Below are positions 1-8,973 of a DNA stretch of 64,000 nucleotides, in pieces. Within the stretch, counting starts at the first letter, position 1; every line of letters starts with the position of its first letter. The position numbers and the translations under genes were made by a program. The DNA lies in the NCBI GenBank assembly GCA_943369295.1, contig CALRMU020000001.1, positions 930,001-994,000 of the forward strand, given 5' to 3'. Under the pieces are notes generated by a model. It made no database searches. It was not told where the DNA came from and worked only from the letters and a program-made list of their open reading frames with translations. The stretch is from JAKRSE01 sp943369295. Its GTDB lineage: Bacteria > Armatimonadota > Fimbriimonadia > Fimbriimonadales > Fimbriimonadaceae.

Positions 1-658
1 CGCCAGGAATGGGAGCGTTCTTCACATCGGCTTCTGACTTAACGGTCAGGCCGTTGGTGGTGTCCAGCCAGACTGTTCCCTTGGCGCTGGCAGGAAGGTC
101 GCCTTCGGTTTCCTTCACTTCCATGGTGATCTTAATAGTCTTCTTGCCAGCCACATCTTCAAGAGCTTCGGCCTTGTACTTGCCGCTCATGGCTCTGGTG
201 CCCTTTTCGCCATTGGCGGGTGCGGTCCAAGTCCACTCATCGCCCACCTTGATGGGGGCTTCTGGGCGGAAGATGGTCAGAAGGCTGGCGTTTCGGTAGG
301 TGTCGGGGCCGGCCGCTTCGCCAAGAATTTCCTTGATCGTTCCGTCGAGGTTGGTTTTGGTCTTGGTGGCGCCCATGTCAGGCATTTCCATTTCCTGGCC
401 TCCAACGTCCAACGATCCCTTGGTTTCGCCGCTCTCAGTGACGATCACGCCTTCAGCGACATCAAGCACCGTGGTGGTCTGGGTGTAGGTTGCCTTAACA
501 TCCATGCCCATCAGACTCAGGGTTCCTGTAAATTTGTACTTAAGGACCGTGTCCTTTTTGGGCGCGACACGAAGGCTCAGCGTATCCTGGGCAGCGATAG
601 CGAAGGCTGCCGAGGCCATCAAAAGCCCGGCGAAAAGAATCTGGCGAGTGCGAATCAT
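1..658 (-). CDS. Secreted protein of unknown function, 3' end cut off by window edge
   Basis: The frame begins at the ATG at 658 and is still open at position 1, so about 219 residues are seen and the C-terminus is missing. Residues 1-23 form a signal peptide (basic MIRTR, a hydrophobic core, then AIAAQD). The rest is a soluble, beta-rich sequence. The stretch PIKVGDEWTWTAP followed by VWLDTTNGLTVKSEAD matches the protein at 42141-42806 (PIKIGDSW, AWVDLANGLPIRSKAD), so the two are paralogues of one exported family. No catalytic motif is visible and I do not know the function. It is divergent from the GH20 gene across about 120 bp. Confidence 0.75.
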   Translation of the reverse strand, partial: MIRTRQILFAGLLMASAAFAIAAQDTLSLRVAPKKDTVLKYKFTGTLSLMGMDVKATYTQTTTVLDVAEGVIVTESGETKGSLDVGGQEMEMPDMGATKTKTNLDGTIKEILGEAAGPDTYRNASLLTIFRPEAPIKVGDEWTWTAPANGEKGTRAMSGKYKAEALEDVAGKKTIKITMEVKETEGDLPASAKGTVWLDTTNGLTVKSEADVKNAPIPG

Positions 659-780
659 TGTGGTTCTCTCGAAAAAGTTGTGCGCCGGGCGTTTCCGTGC
701 GCTCTCCTGTTCTACCAGTCTTCAAGACGCTTTGGTTTCGGTATGGGTTCACATTTGGGACCCGGGGGTAGCATTCATAA

Positions 781-2679
781 ATGCCATCGATGCCGTCGTT
801 CGTGCCTCAGCCGGTCAAAGCCGAACTTCTGCCCAGCAGCTTTCGCCTGACATCTAAAACCGCCATCAGTTTTTCACCTGATGATAAGGGCCTGGCCAAC
901 TTGATTCAGAGAGAAATCGCCTCTTTTTCAGGCTGGAATCTGCCGCTTAAGTCAGGCGGATCGGATGGAATTGTTCTCAAAAGGGTCAAGGATCTCACTC
1001 TTTTGGGTTCTTATCGTCTGAGGATCGACCCTAAGACCGTCACGATTGAAGCGGCATCCGGCGAGGGCCTTCTCAACGGATTTCAGACCTTCCGGCAGGC
1101 CCTTCCGGCTGAAGCAACTGCCACACGACCAGTCAAGGGTGTTGTCTGGGAAGCGCCCTGCCTGATCGTCGAGGATTCTCCTCGGTTCCCCTGGCGCGGA
1201 GCGATGCTGGATGTTGGCAGACACTTTATGCCTGTCACCTTTATCAAGCGCTTCATCGATCTTCTGGCGATCCACAAGCTCAACGTCTTCCACTGGCATC
1301 TTACGGAAGACCAAGGCTGGCGCATTGAGATTAAAAAGTGGCCCAAACTCACCGAAGTTGGAGCCTGGCGAAAGGAGACCATCATTGGGCGCCCCCGGGA
1401 CAATGCTGTCTTTGATGGCATTCCTCACGGCGGCTTCTACACCCAAGAAGAGATCAAGGAAGTCGTCGCCTACGCTGCCGAAAGGCACATCACTGTCGTG
1501 CCAGAAATCGAAATGCCTGGCCACGCTCAGGCAGCGATCGCGGCCTATCCCCAGTTTGGCTGTTCGCCTGTTCCTCTCGAAGTCATGACCACCTGGGGCG
1601 TCAGCGACAACGTCTACAACGTTAAAGAAGAAACCTTCGCCTTCCTTTTCGAGGTGCTCGAAGAAGTGCTGCAGCTCTTCCCCTCAAAGTTCATCCACAT
1701 TGGCGGAGACGAGTGCCCCAAAACCCAGTGGAAAGCTGACGCTCACGCGCAGGAAACCATGAAGAAGAATGGGCTGAAGAACGAAGAAGAGCTTCAGTCT
1801 TGGTTCATTCGAAGAATCGACAAGTTTCTGGACGAAAGGGGCCGCAGGCTGGTCGGCTGGGATGAAATTCTCGAAGGCGGCTTGGCCGAAGGGGCCACTG
1901 TCATGGCTTGGCGGTCAATGAACTACGGCGTTGAAGCGGCCGAGCATGGCAGCGATGTTGTCATGTCGCCCACCTCTCACTGCTACTTTGACTACTACCA
2001 GGCGAGAAATCAGGAAGGAGAACCAATCGCTATCGGTGGATATCTGCCTCTAAGAACTGTCTACTCTTTCGAGCCTGTTTCGCCAAAAATTCCGGCTGAG
2101 AAGATTCACCACGTTCTTGGAGGTCAAGGAAACCTTTGGACCGAGTACATGAAGGATGACCGTAAGGTCGAGTACATGGCCTTCCCCCGGATCTGTGCTT
2201 TGTCTGAGGTCTGTTGGTCTCCTGCCAATAGGCGAGATTGGTCCGGATTCAGAACTCGGCTTGCCCCCCATCTTCAGAGGCTCGATCAGAGAAAGGTCAA
2301 TTACCGATCCCTTGATGAAGAGGAATCAACTCTTCTCGCCAAGTGGGAATCGGGCAAGGTCTCGGATAAGTTCAGGGTTGAGACTTGGGACATCACGAAC
2401 GGTCTTGCTGGCCTCACTGGTTCCGGCAAAATCGTCTTCCAGTACGTCGCTGGCGGAAACAGGCTCGATATCGAATGGATCGAGATCCTGAAAAACGGAA
2501 CCGTGATTCAGAGAGTCGAACAGTACGGAATTTCTGGCTTCTTCAACCGAGATAATCGTTACGGCGTCACTATTCCCGCGCACGGCAAGGGCGATAAGAT
2601 CGAGCTACGTGCGAGTGTGAAGGGCGACGGGGGAAGCGATTCCAGCGGCGACATCACCTGGGTCATCCCCTCAATCTAG
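781..2679 (+). CDS. Beta-N-acetylhexosaminidase, glycoside hydrolase family 20
   Basis: Family GH20 enzymes release terminal N-acetylglucosamine or N-acetylgalactosamine using the substrate acetamido group as nucleophile. The 632-residue protein has an N-terminal GH20b-type domain (about 1-130), then the TIM-barrel catalytic domain with RGAMLDVGRHF, HWHLTEDQGWR, PEIEMPGHAQA and HIGGDECPKTQW. In the last motif Asp310-Glu311 is the family's catalytic pair. A C-terminal beta domain (about 520-632) follows. No signal peptide is visible from the ATG at 781, so it may be cytoplasmic or exported by another route. It is convergent with the GH172 gene and shares a hairpin terminator with it. Substrate is inferred from the family only. 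Confidence 0.92.
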   Translation: MPSMPSFVPQPVKAELLPSSFRLTSKTAISFSPDDKGLANLIQREIASFSGWNLPLKSGGSDGIVLKRVKDLTLLGSYRLRIDPKTVTIEAASGEGLLNGFQTFRQALPAEATATRPVKGVVWEAPCLIVEDSPRFPWRGAMLDVGRHFMPVTFIKRFIDLLAIHKLNVFHWHLTEDQGWRIEIKKWPKLTEVGAWRKETIIGRPRDNAVFDGIPHGGFYTQEEIKEVVAYAAERHITVVPEIEMPGHAQAAIAAYPQFGCSPVPLEVMTTWGVSDNVYNVKEETFAFLFEVLEEVLQLFPSKFIHIGGDECPKTQWKADAHAQETMKKNGLKNEEELQSWFIRRIDKFLDERGRRLVGWDEILEGGLAEGATVMAWRSMNYGVEAAEHGSDVVMSPTSHCYFDYYQARNQEGEPIAIGGYLPLRTVYSFEPVSPKIPAEKIHHVLGGQGNLWTEYMKDDRKVEYMAFPRICALSEVCWSPANRRDWSGFRTRLAPHLQRLDQRKVNYRSLDEEESTLLAKWESGKVSDKFRVETWDITNGLAGLTGSGKIVFQYVAGGNRLDIEWIEILKNGTVIQRVEQYGISGFFNRDNRYGVTIPAHGKGDKIELRASVKGDGGSDSSGDITWVIPSI

Positions 2680-2686
2680 CTGAACT

Positions 2687-2727
2687 TGGCCCTCCCTTCC
2701 CACCGGCTAAGTGGGAGGCGAGGGCCA
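2687..2727. terminator. Bidirectional hairpin between GH20 and GH172 genes
   Basis: A GC-rich inverted repeat (TGGCCCTC at 2687-2694 with GAGGGCCA at 2720-2727, continued inward by TCCCAC/GTGGGA) lies 8 bp after the GH20 stop and ahead of the end of the convergent gene. There is no long T-run, so it is a probable rather than certain terminator. Confidence 0.55.
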
Positions 2728-2752
2728 TCCAGTTTCACTCACTTTTTTAGGA

Positions 2753-3835
2753 TCAGGATTCCTGGTCGGGTTCTTTTGCGTCTGGTCTTGGCATTCGCAG
2801 TTCAACCTGAAGAAGGGGCGGCAGGGGTTTTGAGGGCAGAGTCTGGTACCAGTAGGCGACTGAGCTCATATCCAGGCTCAAAGCATTAGCTTCTCCGTGT
2901 TCTATCGAAACCCTGATTGAATTTCTAAACCGGATGGGGTCTTCAATGTGCCAGCGGTACATCGATTGCTTGCCCTTCCAGTGCCATCCATCTGGCCCTT
3001 GGGTCGTGTGGTGAAGCCCCGCGTAGGGTCCGCAGAATTCCTGAGTCGGGCCAAAGGCGGTGCAGAAGTAATCTTCTGTGCCTGTGCCGTGTAGACGAGG
3101 GGGCCAGGGCTCGCCATCAATGACGATCATGTCGTCGCCTTCGCCGTACCAATCGTTGCCGACTCTCTGAAAGGCATCGATGTTGAGGTGACAGCCAACG
3201 TAAACACCAGAACCCTCTGCTTCAAGAATCAGATAGTTTTCTTTATCGCTCAGGTTGGGGCGGCTTCGCCAGACATCAAGATAAGTTTCTGGAGTCAGCT
3301 TTTCGGTCATCCAGCCTTCGGTCGGGTTTTCTCTGCGCCAAAGGGCGTGAAACCTCCCCACGTCTTTGCCAGGAGCTTCTGGCCATGATTCGTAGTCGAT
3401 GTAGAAGTAAAGGTTGACAGGCACCTCTCCCTGGTTTTCCACCTCAACGCGGCAGGTGCTGAAGGGCATCGCCCACCAGCAGTTCATGCTTCGTCCATCT
3501 TCCGGCATCATCTGCAGGGGCAGCGAAGACCAGTTCTTAAACAGCCCGTGCCCGAGTCCGAAAAAGTCTCCAAGGGGGCACTCGATGCTGGGGTGTTCCT
3601 GTCCATCCCACCAGAACCTGATCACAAGCTGGCGCGGGAAGAGGTCGTTGTTGCCAACCGTCATCCAAATGTGCTTGATGCAGCCTGGCAGGTCTTCACA
3701 GAGGAGAGTCTTTGCCTCTCCTGCTGCCAAAACCCACCAGTCTTCGTTGCCGCCCGTTTGATCCCAGCTTGACGCGCGCCTCGATTCGAAGTCGCGCAGA
3801 AAGGGAAGACTGCCAAGTGAAGAGCCGCCCATCAT
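2753..3835 (-). CDS. DUF2961 / GH172 family glycosidase
   Basis: The 360-residue protein has the family hallmarks: an N-terminal FESRRASSWDQTGGNEDWW region, the middle YLILEAEGSGVYVGCHLNID, and the signature HGTGTEDYF. DUF2961 proteins were reclassified as GH172, which acts on fructofuranosidic and D-arabinofuranosidic linkages and uses paired jelly-roll domains. No signal peptide is seen. The gene lies 44 bp downstream of the GH9 gene on the same strand, so the two are likely co-transcribed for polysaccharide breakdown. ATG codons at 3835 and 3832 are equivalent start choices. The exact sugar linkage cannot be read from the sequence. Confidence 0.87.
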   Translation of the reverse strand: MMGGSSLGSLPFLRDFESRRASSWDQTGGNEDWWVLAAGEAKTLLCEDLPGCIKHIWMTVGNNDLFPRQLVIRFWWDGQEHPSIECPLGDFFGLGHGLFKNWSSLPLQMMPEDGRSMNCWWAMPFSTCRVEVENQGEVPVNLYFYIDYESWPEAPGKDVGRFHALWRRENPTEGWMTEKLTPETYLDVWRSRPNLSDKENYLILEAEGSGVYVGCHLNIDAFQRVGNDWYGEGDDMIVIDGEPWPPRLHGTGTEDYFCTAFGPTQEFCGPYAGLHHTTQGPDGWHWKGKQSMYRWHIEDPIRFRNSIRVSIEHGEANALSLDMSSVAYWYQTLPSKPLPPLLQVELRMPRPDAKEPDQES

Positions 3836-3879
3836 CAGTTAGATTGTGACGGCTCTCGACACCAGTTTCACCCCTTATC

Positions 3880-6198
3880 TTAATCCGCTTTGCCAGCAAG
3901 AATTCCGTAAAAGGCTGCCGCCGGACCGATGTTTTGGTGAACCGTGAACTCGCTTCCCATCGGCGAACAGCGGTTGCTGAACCATTGTTCATTGCCTGGC
4001 CAGTCTTCTATCTTGGCGGGATAGATGGTTTTGTAGGGCCAGAACTGCGACCAGGGCCCTTCACCGCTGCGACCTTCGTTTCGCCAAGGCGAATAGGGAA
4101 TCAATCCCGGATGGTATCTGCCCTTGCCGTTGTACCAAGCATCCATGTGAAAGATTTCCCTTGGATAGCGCTCCCCGACACCCGTGATCCAGGTTTGGTT
4201 GAGCGAGTTGGTCCCCAAGAAGTAGTCAGCCGTGGTGCAGAGCACAGAGAAGAAGGCTTTTGAGGCGGGCGGATCAGTCTGCTTCGTGACTGCGTAGGCA
4301 ACGGCTGTCTCCAGAACGACGGGAGTCGTCTGCTGACCAACCAGCATGGGGAAGTTGAAGTTTCCTCCCCACCGCAAAGCTCTCTTCTCAGCCGTATTCG
4401 GGCCACCTTCTAACGCCGTGTTGAGAAGAGCTCTACTTGGAATCGCCCCTGCCTCGGATGAGAAGGGTTTGACTCCGCCGCCCAGAGCCGCGACCATGGC
4501 TGGGTAGGCATCAACATCCCAGACCTGGCTCCATTCGTTCAGGTGCTTGGTGTCCTCGGCAAACTGATTCTGGTACTGGTCATCGCCTGTGATTCTAAAG
4601 AGCGACGCCGCGGCATAGGCTCGGTGTGGCTTTACCGAAGCCTCGTCTCCTGGCTTTGTATTGGCTTTGGCCCAAGCAAAGGATTCTTTCGCTTCCTTCA
4701 CCCAGTCAACTCCTTCCGGATCGGCCACCTTGGCGAGCTTGTAACAGTGAGCCAAGTGAGCGGCAACTCCTGCGTACCTGTAGGTTGAGACGGGGTCTTC
4801 ACCTGCCACTGCCCAGATTCGGTTGGTATCCAGGTAGCTGGGGACCCCTTCGCCATCCCCGCCAAAGGCATCTCCGGCAACCCGGAAGCTGACTCCACCT
4901 GTGCCCCACTTCTTTTTCATCAGCTCCTGGCGGAGTCTGTGGCCATAGCGAGGCAGCCAAGCCGCTTCATCCAGCAAGTCCGGCACTTTGTTTCCGCTTT
5001 CAGGGGTGTTAAGATCACCATCCTTGAAGTTCTCAGGAGCCACTTCATAAGCGAAGAGGAGTTCTTGGGCGACTCGAAGGTGGGTGGTATAGCCATCCCA
5101 ATCTCCCGCGTCCTGATACCAGCCAAAAGTGTCTTCCAGGGCTCCCTTAAAGCCTTTCTCCAGAACTTCTTTGGTTCCGCCTTCACTGCCCCATTCCTGT
5201 TCACGAACCGTGGTGTACATCAGCTTGCCTTTGAAGCCAGGTGTCAGCTTGGTGTTATGCGGTGCTGGCCGAGTGAACTCGGTGTAGGGGGCTTTGAGTT
5301 CGATTCCTGACCTATTGTGATAAAGCGCTCTGGCCGTGTGATAGAAGGCTGGCCGCAAGACCTTGGCTCCGATCTCGAAGGGGAAAGACCTGCCTAGAGC
5401 TGGGACAGAAAGCACATAGCTGCCGGGAGTTGAGAAGCTGGAAAAATCGCACTCATAGACAGCCGCCTTTAGAAAGCTGCCATGGGGCGGTGAATCGTTG
5501 ACGTGGCTTGTTTCTTGGTTGCTTGCCGGCTTTCTGAACTTGATTTCTCCTGTAAACACCTTGCTGCCATCGGATTCCTTGAGAAGATGAAATGGTTTGC
5601 CAGCGTAATCCTTAAAATCAAGAGATCCCAAATCGCCAGCCCAGTGGTAGAGGTAGCCAAACTTGGCCGGAGCCTGAGGGAGGTAGCCGAGCAGATTGAC
5701 GTGGAGCGATTCCGTTCTGCATTTCGCGGCACTAAAGGTCAGGTGCCCGGCAGGTTTATCCAAGCCCAGAGCGGGAAGGTTGATTCGGTAGCTGCGACCC
5801 TCGGCCAAAGGCTTGGGAAGCTGCAGATAGATCCAATGTTCCTTGGCGTGGTCTTTGCGGCTGTTGACCGCTTGTCCATTTGCCCAAGAATCAACAAACC
5901 AAGCGAACTGAGTGCCCTTGGACTTTCTTCCAACTTTGGTTGGTCTGACTGCAGATGAAAACTGGGCATCATCTGAGCTGGTGACGGCGTAGCTTGCCGG
6001 GGAAGAGGCGGCAGCGACATTAAGGTCTGAGGCCAAAACCTTTTCGTCGGATCGCTTCTGGCCCTTGCCGTGGTGAATCACTTCGCCTTCATCGATGTGA
6101 ATCATGATCAGCTGGCTGTGGACCGGCAGAACTTCGACCAGTTTTGGGGCTGGGATCGCCTGTGATCCCATGAGCAGGAGGCTTGTTGTCAAGACCAT
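3880..6198 (-). CDS. Glycoside hydrolase family 9 (cellulase-type) enzyme, secreted
   Basis: With the ATG at 6198 the protein is 772 residues and starts with a signal peptide (MVLTTSLLLMGSQA). Two degraded Ig-like regions (about 20-250) match the N-terminal domain of CelD-type GH9 enzymes. The (alpha/alpha)6 catalytic part carries NKVPDLLDEAAW and DAGDWD at residues 363-368, where the family's nucleophile-activating aspartates sit. A C-terminal GSEFTVHQN (Glu750) corresponds to the acid/base position. GH9 enzymes are inverting beta-glucanases, some of them exo-glucosaminidases. The frame is open further upstream to 6252, but that extension would displace the signal peptide. A TACTAT hexamer sits 7 nt before the chosen start. 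Confidence 0.88.
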   Translation of the reverse strand: MVLTTSLLLMGSQAIPAPKLVEVLPVHSQLIMIHIDEGEVIHHGKGQKRSDEKVLASDLNVAAASSPASYAVTSSDDAQFSSAVRPTKVGRKSKGTQFAWFVDSWANGQAVNSRKDHAKEHWIYLQLPKPLAEGRSYRINLPALGLDKPAGHLTFSAAKCRTESLHVNLLGYLPQAPAKFGYLYHWAGDLGSLDFKDYAGKPFHLLKESDGSKVFTGEIKFRKPASNQETSHVNDSPPHGSFLKAAVYECDFSSFSTPGSYVLSVPALGRSFPFEIGAKVLRPAFYHTARALYHNRSGIELKAPYTEFTRPAPHNTKLTPGFKGKLMYTTVREQEWGSEGGTKEVLEKGFKGALEDTFGWYQDAGDWDGYTTHLRVAQELLFAYEVAPENFKDGDLNTPESGNKVPDLLDEAAWLPRYGHRLRQELMKKKWGTGGVSFRVAGDAFGGDGEGVPSYLDTNRIWAVAGEDPVSTYRYAGVAAHLAHCYKLAKVADPEGVDWVKEAKESFAWAKANTKPGDEASVKPHRAYAAASLFRITGDDQYQNQFAEDTKHLNEWSQVWDVDAYPAMVAALGGGVKPFSSEAGAIPSRALLNTALEGGPNTAEKRALRWGGNFNFPMLVGQQTTPVVLETAVAYAVTKQTDPPASKAFFSVLCTTADYFLGTNSLNQTWITGVGERYPREIFHMDAWYNGKGRYHPGLIPYSPWRNEGRSGEGPWSQFWPYKTIYPAKIEDWPGNEQWFSNRCSPMGSEFTVHQNIGPAAAFYGILAGKAD

Positions 6199-6231
6199 CT
6201 TCTTTATAGTAACCGAACATTCGCCGAAAAT

Positions 6232-6245
6232 GATACAAGTGTATC
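6232..6245. promoter_or_regulatory. Short palindrome in the divergent GH9 / SDR promoter region
   Basis: GATAC at 6232-6236 and GTATC at 6241-6245 form a perfect 5-bp inverted repeat with a 4-nt spacer, between the divergent GH9 and SDR starts. It could be an operator for a sugar-responsive regulator. No regulator gene is adjacent. Confidence 0.3.
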
Positions 6246-6316
6246 GAAACACTTGAAAAATGTCCTTTGACGGTTAGTCTGAAGCAGAGGGGCGATCCTG
6301 AGAGTATTCTGAAGGT

Positions 6317-7096
6317 ATGCACTTGGGTCTGGAAGGAAAAGTGGCGATGGTGGCGGCTGGCACCAAGGGGATTGGTTTGGCCATCGCCAAGGGTTTGGCT
6401 GAAGCTGGATGCCTGGTTTCAATCTGCGCCCGAGACACAGCCAACTTCCATGCTGTGCTGACTGTTTTGGGGCAGGAGCACCGCGCCTACCCCTGCGATG
6501 TAAGCCGAGTTGAAGAGCTTGAGGCTTGGTACGACTTGACGGTGAAGGAACTGGGGCACCCTCAGATCCTCATCACCAACACGGGCGGACCCCCTGCCGG
6601 AATCTGGCCTGATATGACGGACGAGCAGTGGCAGGCGGGGTTCGAGTCGACTCTGCTTAATGTCATCCGACTTGTCCGTCTTGCCTCGCCGAAAATGAAG
6701 GCCGAAAGGTGGGGAAGGATCATTCACATTTCCAGCCTTGTTGCGGTGGAACCCAATCCAATTCTGCCTATCTCATCGACCCTGCGTTCTGGCCTTATGG
6801 CCCTGACTCGGCTTCAGGCGACCGAACTTGCTCCACACGGTGTGACGGTCAATGCCGTCCTGCCTGGCCACACACTGACTGATCGGCAGGTTCATTTGGC
6901 CGAGATTCGAGCAGAGAGAGAGGGGCACACAGTCGAGGAAATTCTGAGGATGCAGGCTGAATCTGTTCCCATGAAGAGGCTCGCTGATCCAAGCGAAATC
7001 GCCCACCCGGCCCTCTTTTTGTGCAGTCAAGGAGCCAGCTACATTACAGGCACAAGCCTGCTGGTCGATGGTGGTTTGACAAAGGCCCCACACTAA
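6317..7096 (+). CDS. Short-chain dehydrogenase/reductase-like protein of the NTGGPP type
   Basis: The 259-residue protein is a single Rossmann domain. The cofactor loop reads AAGTKGIG at residues 13-20, and the structural NNAG motif is replaced by TNTGGPPAG, a known SDR subgroup trait. The classical catalytic YxxxK is not present: the corresponding place reads ISSTLRSGL, with Ser and Arg instead of Tyr and Lys. The fold and C-terminal SYITGTSLLVDGG are otherwise normal, so NAD(P) binding is likely but the reaction is unknown. It is followed 56 bp later by a Gfo/Idh/MocA oxidoreductase, hinting at sugar metabolism. GAAGGT precedes the ATG. Confidence 0.85.
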   Translation: MHLGLEGKVAMVAAGTKGIGLAIAKGLAEAGCLVSICARDTANFHAVLTVLGQEHRAYPCDVSRVEELEAWYDLTVKELGHPQILITNTGGPPAGIWPDMTDEQWQAGFESTLLNVIRLVRLASPKMKAERWGRIIHISSLVAVEPNPILPISSTLRSGLMALTRLQATELAPHGVTVNAVLPGHTLTDRQVHLAEIRAEREGHTVEEILRMQAESVPMKRLADPSEIAHPALFLCSQGASYITGTSLLVDGGLTKAPH

Positions 7097-7152
7097 AAGC
7101 TTCATCAGTTTCAGCCGATGGATCTGCCTCTTCTGAGGGGTAAACCTGCCAA

Positions 7153-8154
7153 ATGCAGAGCAGCAATGGGAAGATTCGCGGGGCAGTAATTGGCTATGGG
7201 GGCGCCTTTGGCATGGGGCGTCAGCACGGAAACCACATGAAGGCGGCAGGCATGGATTTTGTGGCTGCCTGCGACACCGATGCAGCCCGAATGGAAGCTG
7301 CCTCTGCCGAAAACCCCGGCATCAGAACCTATCTGGATTACCGCGACCTTTTGAAAGATGAGGAGGTTGATCTCGTCACGGTTATCCTGCCTCACAACCT
7401 GCATGCCGAAGTGGCTATTGCCTGCAGCGAAGCCGGAAAGCACGTGATTGTCGAAAAGCCTATGTGTCTCAGCACAGCCGAGGCAGATGCCATGATCGCC
7501 GCCGCCAAGAAAGCGGGAAAGATGCTGAGCGTCTACCAGAATCGGCGCTGGGATGGCGACTTTAACACGATTAAGAAGCTGATCATGGAAGGCACGATCG
7601 GCGACATTGTCAGCCTGGAGCTTTCTATGGGAGGTTTTGGCAAGCCAGGTGATTGGTGGCGAAGCGACAAGGCGATTGCTGGCGGAATTCTTTTCGATTG
7701 GGGCGCTCACTGCATCGACTGGACTCTCGCCTTGGTGCGATCTGAGGTCGCAGGGGTTTTTGGTCACCTTTACAACGGAGCCTGGCCCAGCGCCACGATC
7801 GAGGACCACGGGGCAGCCATTATCAGGTTCAAAAACGGAGCCTTGGCCGAGATCACTGTCTCGCAAGTCGCCTCGATCCACCGCCCCATGTGGCGGATTT
7901 TGGGCACGAAAGGAGGCTTGACCTGCCACTGGGGCGAGCCCGTTACTGTGAAGGTCGACCACAACGGCCACCTCGCCGAGTTCAAGGTGGATAGGGGGCA
8001 GGACAAGTGGGATGGCTACTACGGCAACATCGCGGACCACCTCTACAACGGGGCAGACTTGGTCTGCAAGCCAGAAGAAAGCCGCCGAATCATTTCGATT
8101 ATTGAGGCGGCGGAGAGGTCGGCCGCTTCGGGACAGGTCGAGATGCCGGTCTAG
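7153..8154 (+). CDS. Gfo/Idh/MocA family NAD(P)-dependent oxidoreductase
   Basis: The 333-residue protein has the N-terminal nucleotide-binding motif VIGYGGAFGMGRQH and the family lysine motif VEKPMCLS near residue 113, where the Lys assists hydride transfer on a sugar or inositol hydroxyl. The C-terminal alpha/beta domain contains GGILFDWGAHCIDW, including the family's conserved Asp-x-x-x-His type sequence. No signal peptide is seen. Its position after three glycosidases and an SDR suggests a role in sugar or amino-sugar oxidation. Substrate is unknown. Confidence 0.9.
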   Translation: MQSSNGKIRGAVIGYGGAFGMGRQHGNHMKAAGMDFVAACDTDAARMEAASAENPGIRTYLDYRDLLKDEEVDLVTVILPHNLHAEVAIACSEAGKHVIVEKPMCLSTAEADAMIAAAKKAGKMLSVYQNRRWDGDFNTIKKLIMEGTIGDIVSLELSMGGFGKPGDWWRSDKAIAGGILFDWGAHCIDWTLALVRSEVAGVFGHLYNGAWPSATIEDHGAAIIRFKNGALAEITVSQVASIHRPMWRILGTKGGLTCHWGEPVTVKVDHNGHLAEFKVDRGQDKWDGYYGNIADHLYNGADLVCKPEESRRIISIIEAAERSAASGQVEMPV

Positions 8155-8157
8155 CAA

Positions 8158-8186
8158 GAGACATTTTATAAGTAATGGGTTATAAT
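8158..8186 (+). promoter_or_regulatory. Promoter of the higBA-like operon, predicted leaderless
   Basis: A perfect TATAAT lies at 8181-8186 and GAGACA (4 of 6 to consensus) at 8158-8163, with the ideal 17-bp spacer. Only 5 nt separate the -10 box from the ATG at 8192, so transcription is expected to begin at or beside the start codon. No Shine-Dalgarno sequence is present. Confidence 0.55.
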
Positions 8187-8191
8187 TCGGT

Positions 8192-8560
8192 ATGGCTCGT
8201 CTGTTTGTCGAGTTTGATCGAGCGGTGATAGAAAAGGAGTGGCTAGCTCTGAGGTGGTCATCTGAACAAGATGCCGCCAAGCTTCGCTATTGTCTCGAGC
8301 GTTATGAGGAATCTGGCGATGAAAACCCTTCTCCAGCTTTGATAAAAAGCTTTGGGGGTGGATTGAACGAGCTGCGACACGTAAACGGGCGGTTTTCTGG
8401 CAGAGCCTTTTTCAGTCGGCAGACCAAGAGCCCAAAGGGTTCGATAGCGCTCAGTCTGTGGCTGCTTCATATATTTCGAAAAGAAGGTCAGGCCACGCCA
8501 ACCCGTTCTATCGATTTGGCCAAGTCGCGAATGAAAACTGTTGAAGGAGAGAACAGATGA
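8192..8560 (+). CDS. HigB/RelE-like toxin (phage Gp49-like family)
   Basis: The 122-residue basic protein has the pattern of Gp49/HigB toxins: an ELRHVNGRFSGRAFF strand region and the C-terminal LLHIFRKEGQATPTRSIDL, in which the toxin family has a conserved Phe-Lys-Lys type motif before its last helix. HigB-type toxins are ribosome-dependent mRNA interferases. It overlaps the next gene by 4 nt (ATGA), with toxin first and antitoxin second, the order typical of higBA. The N-terminal 40 residues are not clearly similar to known toxins, so activity is inferred from family and context. Confidence 0.72.
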   Translation: MARLFVEFDRAVIEKEWLALRWSSEQDAAKLRYCLERYEESGDENPSPALIKSFGGGLNELRHVNGRFSGRAFFSRQTKSPKGSIALSLWLLHIFRKEGQATPTRSIDLAKSRMKTVEGENR

Positions 8561-8973
8561 GTTTTTTGGATGAGCTTCATGCCGATGCCATGCGAGAATC
8601 CGAAGAGTATCGGCTTGGGTACTTAGCCGAGGTTGCTAAGTGGGAGAAGATTGATCTCCTGCGGCGGGAAATTCTGGCTGACCTAACCGCACGCCGCAAG
8701 AGGTTGAAACTTTCCCAGAAGGATCTGGCCGCAAAGATTGAGACATCCCAATCTTTTGTGTCTCAGATAGAAAAGGACAAGACCTCTGTATGCCTCAGCA
8801 CCTTAATAGAACTTGCCGAGGCCCTGGATCTCGAAATCCAATTGGTGCCTAAGGCGGCTGAGGCGACTCAATCTGACCAGATGAGAGAAGGGATTGCGGC
8901 GGAAACTCCTGGCAAGTACTCATCTGCCCCAAAACAGACAACCTCAAAAAACAAAAAGCCTAAGGAAAGTTGA
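8557..8973 (+). CDS. XRE-family antitoxin, HigA-like
   Basis: Residues 46-100 of this 138-residue protein form a helix-turn-helix of the XRE/Cro type (RRKRLKLSQKDLAAKIETSQ, then SFVSQIEKDK). The N-terminal 45 residues are helical and the C-terminal 35 are disordered and lysine-rich, the likely toxin-neutralising part. Translation is coupled to the toxin by an ATGA overlap. The gene's last codons and stop form part of the 19-bp terminator stem, so the tail KNKKPKES is partly dictated by the hairpin. Autoregulation of the upstream promoter is expected for the family. Confidence 0.8.
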   Translation: MSFLDELHADAMRESEEYRLGYLAEVAKWEKIDLLRREILADLTARRKRLKLSQKDLAAKIETSQSFVSQIEKDKTSVCLSTLIELAEALDLEIQLVPKAAEATQSDQMREGIAAETPGKYSSAPKQTTSKNKKPKES

